Of a stretch of 18,690 bases of DNA, positions 15,778-18,690 are shown piece by piece; position 1 is the first letter of the stretch, and the number at the start of each line of letters is the position of its first letter. A program made the position numbers and the translations under genes. Under the pieces are notes generated by a model. It did no database searches. It saw only the letters and a list, made by a program, of their open reading frames with translations, and was not told the DNA's origin. This stretch comes from Desulfuromusa sp. Lineage in GTDB: Bacteria; Desulfobacterota; Desulfuromonadia; Desulfuromonadales; Geopsychrobacteraceae. The stretch is from positions 1 to 18,690 of the forward strand of contig JAOZOH010000054.1 in the NCBI GenBank assembly GCA_029933365.1, in the 5' to 3' direction.

Positions 15778-16632
15778 ATGGAAATTAGTGAACTAAAAAT
15801 ATTCTTAGCTGTTGCAAAAAAGGGGAGCATCTCAAAGGCAGCGGAAGAGATTCATTGTGTCCAATCTAATGTCACTGCCCGCATCAAACAGCTAGAAGAA
15901 CGTCTTGGGGTCACGTTATTTTATCGCAAGAGCAGAGGTGTCACTCTAACAACGTCTGGGCATCAGCTTCTGGATTATGCTGAACGGATCATTCGCCTGG
16001 TTAAGGAAGCTGAAGATTCCATCACCGGCCATAACGAACCGCAGGGTAGACTTTTGATTGGAACAATGGAAACAACTGCAGCCGTTCGTCTGCCACCATT
16101 ATTAGCCACTTACCACCGCTCCTACCCACAGGTTGAACTGCATCTGGTGACCGGCACATCAGAGGAATCATTAAAACGCCTGGTCGAATATCAAGTCGAT
16201 GGGATCTTGGTCTCAGGCAAAGTGACTCACGATACACTGGTAGCTGAAAAAGCCTACGAGGAAGAACTGGTTCTCGTAGCGCCTCCCTCAGTCAACTCTC
16301 TTGAGCAGATCAACAATTTGAAAATCCTGGTTTTCCGTTCAGGATGTACCTACAGAGAACAATTAGAGGGTTGGCTGAAAAAGACCGGGAGACGGCCCTA
16401 TCAGATTATAGAATTTGGTTCAGTTGAGGGTATTCTTGGCTGCATTTCCGCGGGTATGGGGATCAGTTTCTTGCCTCGCTCAATTGTCGAACGACCACAC
16501 TTTCAAAACAACTACTCACTCCATTCCTTGCCAAAGGATTTTGCTAACATGATCACTTGGTTTGTTCGGCGCAAAAACGAGGTTCCCAGTAAAGCATTAT
16601 TGGCATTCAGGGATTTAATGGTAGATGAATAA
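15778..16632 (+). CDS. LysR-family transcriptional regulator
   Basis: The 284-residue protein has the standard LysR layout. The N-terminal winged helix-turn-helix (residues 1-60) includes FLAVAKKGSISKAAEEIHCVQSNVTARIKQLEERLGVTLFYR, and a linker helix follows to about 85. A periplasmic-binding-like effector domain begins at RLLIGTMETTAAVRLPPLLATY (91-112). The ASISAGMGISFLPRSIV-type block near the end is typical of the family (here GCISAGMGISFLPRSIV). Divergent placement beside the LysE-family gene implies control of that exporter; the inducer is unknown. The ribosome site is weak (AGTGA). Confidence 0.92.
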   Translation: MEISELKIFLAVAKKGSISKAAEEIHCVQSNVTARIKQLEERLGVTLFYRKSRGVTLTTSGHQLLDYAERIIRLVKEAEDSITGHNEPQGRLLIGTMETTAAVRLPPLLATYHRSYPQVELHLVTGTSEESLKRLVEYQVDGILVSGKVTHDTLVAEKAYEEELVLVAPPSVNSLEQINNLKILVFRSGCTYREQLEGWLKKTGRRPYQIIEFGSVEGILGCISAGMGISFLPRSIVERPHFQNNYSLHSLPKDFANMITWFVRRKNEVPSKALLAFRDLMVDE

Positions 16633-17027
16633 TCAATAAGCGAAAAGTCCGCATATTATGATCTAATGTGGCCACCAATTATTGCCTGAAACCCACTACC
16701 CTTCGAAGGTGGAGGTTAAAGTCAAAACTTACTACTTTTGCCAATTAGGTCTGATCACTTCGATATCGTTTTCAAAAGTGAAATTCAGATTTTTGACAAA
16801 CCGGATCTGTATTATTTATCCCTAGATGAAGTAGGACTACAATCTGGAACAACAAATAGAAAGGCCCAACCATTTTGAATCAGGTTGGGCCATTTTTGTA
16901 TTACGGATGGTGACTCGTAAAATCCCGAGTAGCTCAGGAAAATCTACGCAACTAGGAGCGACTTAGGATTCCGGGATTCGAACGATAGAGGAAGACTGTT
17001 GCGGATCATGACTGGCGAAACTGCGGG
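16633..17027. other. Gene-poor 395-bp intergenic stretch
   Basis: I see no gene with a credible start or family here. The only clear element is the hairpin at 16863-16897. A 48-codon frame opening at a TTG and ending at 16879, just inside that hairpin, reads protein-like (DKPDLYYLSLDEVGL) but has no ATG, no ribosome site and no recognised family. It may be a gene remnant. The region lies between two convergent units (lysR and the CDP-alcohol transferase gene). Confidence 0.6.
16863..16897 (+). terminator. Hairpin terminator in the lysR/CDP-alcohol transferase convergent gap
   Basis: GGCCCAACC and GGTTGGGCC form a perfect 9-bp stem with an 11-nt loop, followed by ATTTTT. On the minus strand only three Ts follow, so it should work best on the plus strand. 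It lies 230 bp after the lysR stop, which is far, and 130 bp past the minus-strand gene's stop. Confidence 0.75.
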
Positions 17028-17663
17028 TCATAGCAATTTCCAGCCATAGGCCAACGTCAGCACCAGCGTGTAAACAGTGATGACGTAATACCAGCGCCCG
17101 GCAAATTTAGGGGTCTTGAGCGGTGCAACGTTAAGGGCGGAGAGAGCCATCAGTAGCGCGTAGAGAACAGAACCGAAAACCGCAGGACTGACCAGACCGT
17201 CAAAGAGGAAGAGAAATACTAGGATAATGACATTGTTATCGAGCGCCAAACCCCAGTAGGTCGATTTGTCTACTAAACCGAAGACATTGAAATAGCTCAG
17301 GCGAATCACGCCCGTTGCGACAATGATAAAAGCTCCGGGAATATACCAGGGGCTGAAATTACCATAGCTAAGCAAAATGACAGCGGGACAGATACCGAAA
17401 CTAACAATATCGATCAGCGAGTCGAGTTGGCCGCCAAACTCCCCCTGCTCTTTGGTTCGCCCTTTCATCTTGCGAGCGATAATTCCATCGCTCCAGTCAA
17501 AGAAGACCGCCCAGATCAAACCGATCATCGCTGCCGGGAAATTGCCCAGAAAAGCAAAATAGATGCCCAATATTGCGCAAAGGAGGCCGACCAATGAACA
17601 GATGTTCGGTAGATCATTCGCGTAGCAAAATATGGCTCTAGGAGCTTTTGGCGAGTTATTCAT
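17028..17663 (-). CDS. CDP-alcohol phosphatidyltransferase family membrane enzyme
   Basis: The 211-residue membrane protein has about six hydrophobic segments and the CDP-alcohol phosphotransferase motif. It reads D56-xx-D59-G60-xx-A63-R64 ... G77-xxx-D81-xxx-D85 (WSDGIIARK then GEFGGQLDSLIDIVSFG). These acidic residues bind metal and the CDP-linked substrate. Such enzymes join CDP-diacylglycerol and an alcohol, or a CDP-head group and a lipid, at the cytoplasmic side of the inner membrane. The gap between AR and G is 12 residues, longer than the 8-9 usual in phosphatidylserine or phosphatidylglycerophosphate synthases, so the head group is uncertain. Its ATG overlaps the aminotransferase stop by 4 bp (ATGA), which indicates coupled translation and a shared pathway. 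Confidence 0.85.
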   Translation of the reverse strand: MNNSPKAPRAIFCYANDLPNICSLVGLLCAILGIYFAFLGNFPAAMIGLIWAVFFDWSDGIIARKMKGRTKEQGEFGGQLDSLIDIVSFGICPAVILLSYGNFSPWYIPGAFIIVATGVIRLSYFNVFGLVDKSTYWGLALDNNVIILVFLFLFDGLVSPAVFGSVLYALLMALSALNVAPLKTPKFAGRWYYVITVYTLVLTLAYGWKLL

Positions 17664-18690
17664 GAGATTTTCTCCGAACCGACACTCGCACTCAAGGCCT
17701 CAGCCACAATCCTGTTTTCGGACTGGCTGCGGCTGGCAATGCGAATGTAACGGTCAGATTCCAGCATCGTTTTGCCCTGGCAGTGCTTAATGTAGATATT
17801 GTGCTCAACAAAAAGCCTGCGGGCCACTTCGGGTCCGGAAGGAGCAAGATCGGGAAGTCGGCAGAAAATATAATTGGCATCAGGCCGATAAACCGTAAAC
17901 CCATTGATAGCACAGAGGTCCTGATAGAATTGATCTCGATCCGCCCGGACCTGATCACAACTGGCAAGGAACTCCTGTTGGTATTCAGGGGCATGCACCA
18001 GAAAGGTTTCAGCAAAGCCGTTGAGGTTCCAGATATGCAGCCCTTGGCGGACCTGATCGGCAAAGAGGGCGTTGGCCGTCAGCATATAGCCGATGCGCAG
18101 CCCGCAGATACCGTAAGCCTTGCTCATGCTCTTGAAGATCGCAAGATTAGGGTATTGGGCGATATCTCCTTCAAGGGTTTCCAGGTCACGGTCCTGAGCA
18201 AAATCGATGAAAGATTCGTCAACAATGAGCATGCAGTCGTGCGCAGCCAATTTATCCAGCAGGCGGATCAGATCGGCTTTGGGGACCAGCAGTGAGGTTG
18301 GATTGTTCGGCGACACGACCACCGCCACATCGGCTTTGTTGCGGATAGCCTCTGCCGCAAACTTATCCACATCCAGTTGGAAGGACGGAGCATCGAGAGC
18401 AAATTCAATGACATTTTCAGTCGGCGCAGCATTTGCGTATTCATTGAACGACGGTACCGGGACAATCAACTTTTTAGCGAGATGTCCGGAAACGATCTTG
18501 ATCAACTCAGCCGCGCCATTACCCACCACCAACCATTCCGGCGGTTGATCGATCAGGGTACCCACTAACCCGGCCAAAGCATTCTGCGCAACGGGATAGT
18601 TCAGTACCAGTTCATGGATTTGACTGGTTAATTGCGTGAAAAAACGCTCTGGCGGAAAATAGAGATTATAGAGGTAGGCGTGATCGATAA
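17660..18690 (-). CDS. Class I/II PLP-dependent aminotransferase (5' end outside the window)
   Basis: The frame stays open to the window edge, so at least 343 codons are present and the N-terminus lies beyond it; a TTG at 18577 is not the real start. The fold is HisC/CobD-like. SPNNPTS and VDESFIDFAQD precede the PLP lysine in FKSMSKAYGICGLRIGY (codon at 18119-18121). A C-terminal arginine block, RYIRIASRS, would bind the substrate carboxylate. The visible start, YLYNLYFPPERFF...YPVAQNALAGLV...WLVVGNGAAELI, resembles the aminotransferase half of nucleotidyltransferase-aminotransferase fusions linked to phosphonate and phospholipid head groups, as I recall them. A plain histidinol-phosphate-type aminotransferase is the alternative. 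The 4-bp overlap with the CDP-alcohol transferase gene favours a lipid head-group role. Confidence 0.85.
   Translation of the reverse strand, partial: IDHAYLYNLYFPPERFFTQLTSQIHELVLNYPVAQNALAGLVGTLIDQPPEWLVVGNGAAELIKIVSGHLAKKLIVPVPSFNEYANAAPTENVIEFALDAPSFQLDVDKFAAEAIRNKADVAVVVSPNNPTSLLVPKADLIRLLDKLAAHDCMLIVDESFIDFAQDRDLETLEGDIAQYPNLAIFKSMSKAYGICGLRIGYMLTANALFADQVRQGLHIWNLNGFAETFLVHAPEYQQEFLASCDQVRADRDQFYQDLCAINGFTVYRPDANYIFCRLPDLAPSGPEVARRLFVEHNIYIKHCQGKTMLESDRYIRIASRSQSENRIVAEALSASVGSEKIS

Noticed and set aside
16745..16880. Protein-like reading frame (DKPDLYYLSLDEVGL) in the gap after lysR
   Set aside because: It has no ATG, no ribosome site and no recognised family, and it ends just before a terminator hairpin loop. 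It may be a remnant, but I cannot support a gene.
16960..16995. tRNA-like T-arm string (GGGATTCGAAC) near 16973
   Set aside because: The flanking bases do not pair as a T-stem, and I find no acceptor or anticodon arm on either strand.
18207..18548. Plus-strand reading frames opposite the aminotransferase gene
   Set aside because: They lie antisense to a gene with clear PLP motifs and show no family features of their own.

Overview
The window (18,690 bp, about 47 % G+C by eye) reads as a chromosomal segment of a Gram-negative bacterium. Outer-membrane proteins, a lipid A deacylase-like protein, Liv-type transport genes, a phenylacetate-CoA ligase domain and interspersed palindromic repeats together suggest an anaerobic Desulfobacterota member of the Desulfuromonadales type. 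That placement is inference from gene content. There are no rRNA or tRNA genes, no CRISPR array and no intact transposase.

Left part (1-6412). The tail of what looks like a formate/nitrite-transporter-family gene is followed by an LpxR-like outer-membrane protein and a stand-alone ABC-class ATPase (COG3044/MRB1590 type) closed by a hairpin terminator. Then come a class IV PLP aminotransferase (PabC/IlvE/Dat fold), an RluA-type rRNA pseudouridine synthase and a YdgA/DUF945-like protein. These are housekeeping or envelope genes.

Centre (6413-13575), the most interesting part. livM and livG overlap. A 344-bp palindromic element follows, and then one 695-codon ORF in which a complete LivF ATPase is fused in frame to a complete phenylacetate-CoA ligase (PaaK) domain. 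Next are a convergent TrpR/YerC-like repressor with a trp-operator-like palindrome over its start codon, a MetA-pathway-type outer-membrane channel, and a LivK-type binding protein with a strong terminator. No livH permease is present. The set looks like an outer-membrane channel, periplasmic receptor, permease and ATPase joined to a CoA ligase. The simplest reading is uptake of an aromatic amino acid or aryl acid with its activation to a CoA thioester tied to the transporter.

Right part (13576-18690). A DUF169 protein and a small SpoIIAA/STAS-like protein form a pair, followed by a LysE-family exporter divergent from a LysR regulator. A gene-poor 395-bp gap with one terminator comes next. 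The last two genes, on the minus strand, are a PLP aminotransferase (5' end outside the window) and a CDP-alcohol phosphatidyltransferase overlapping by 4 bp. They probably belong to a phospholipid or phosphonolipid head-group pathway.

Two repeat families recur. One is a GATGGC-ended palindrome with an attached conserved flank (three copies: two short, one 127 bp). The other is the large inverted element between livG and livF. Each copy lies directly upstream of a gene, in or beside the liv region or the housekeeping cluster.
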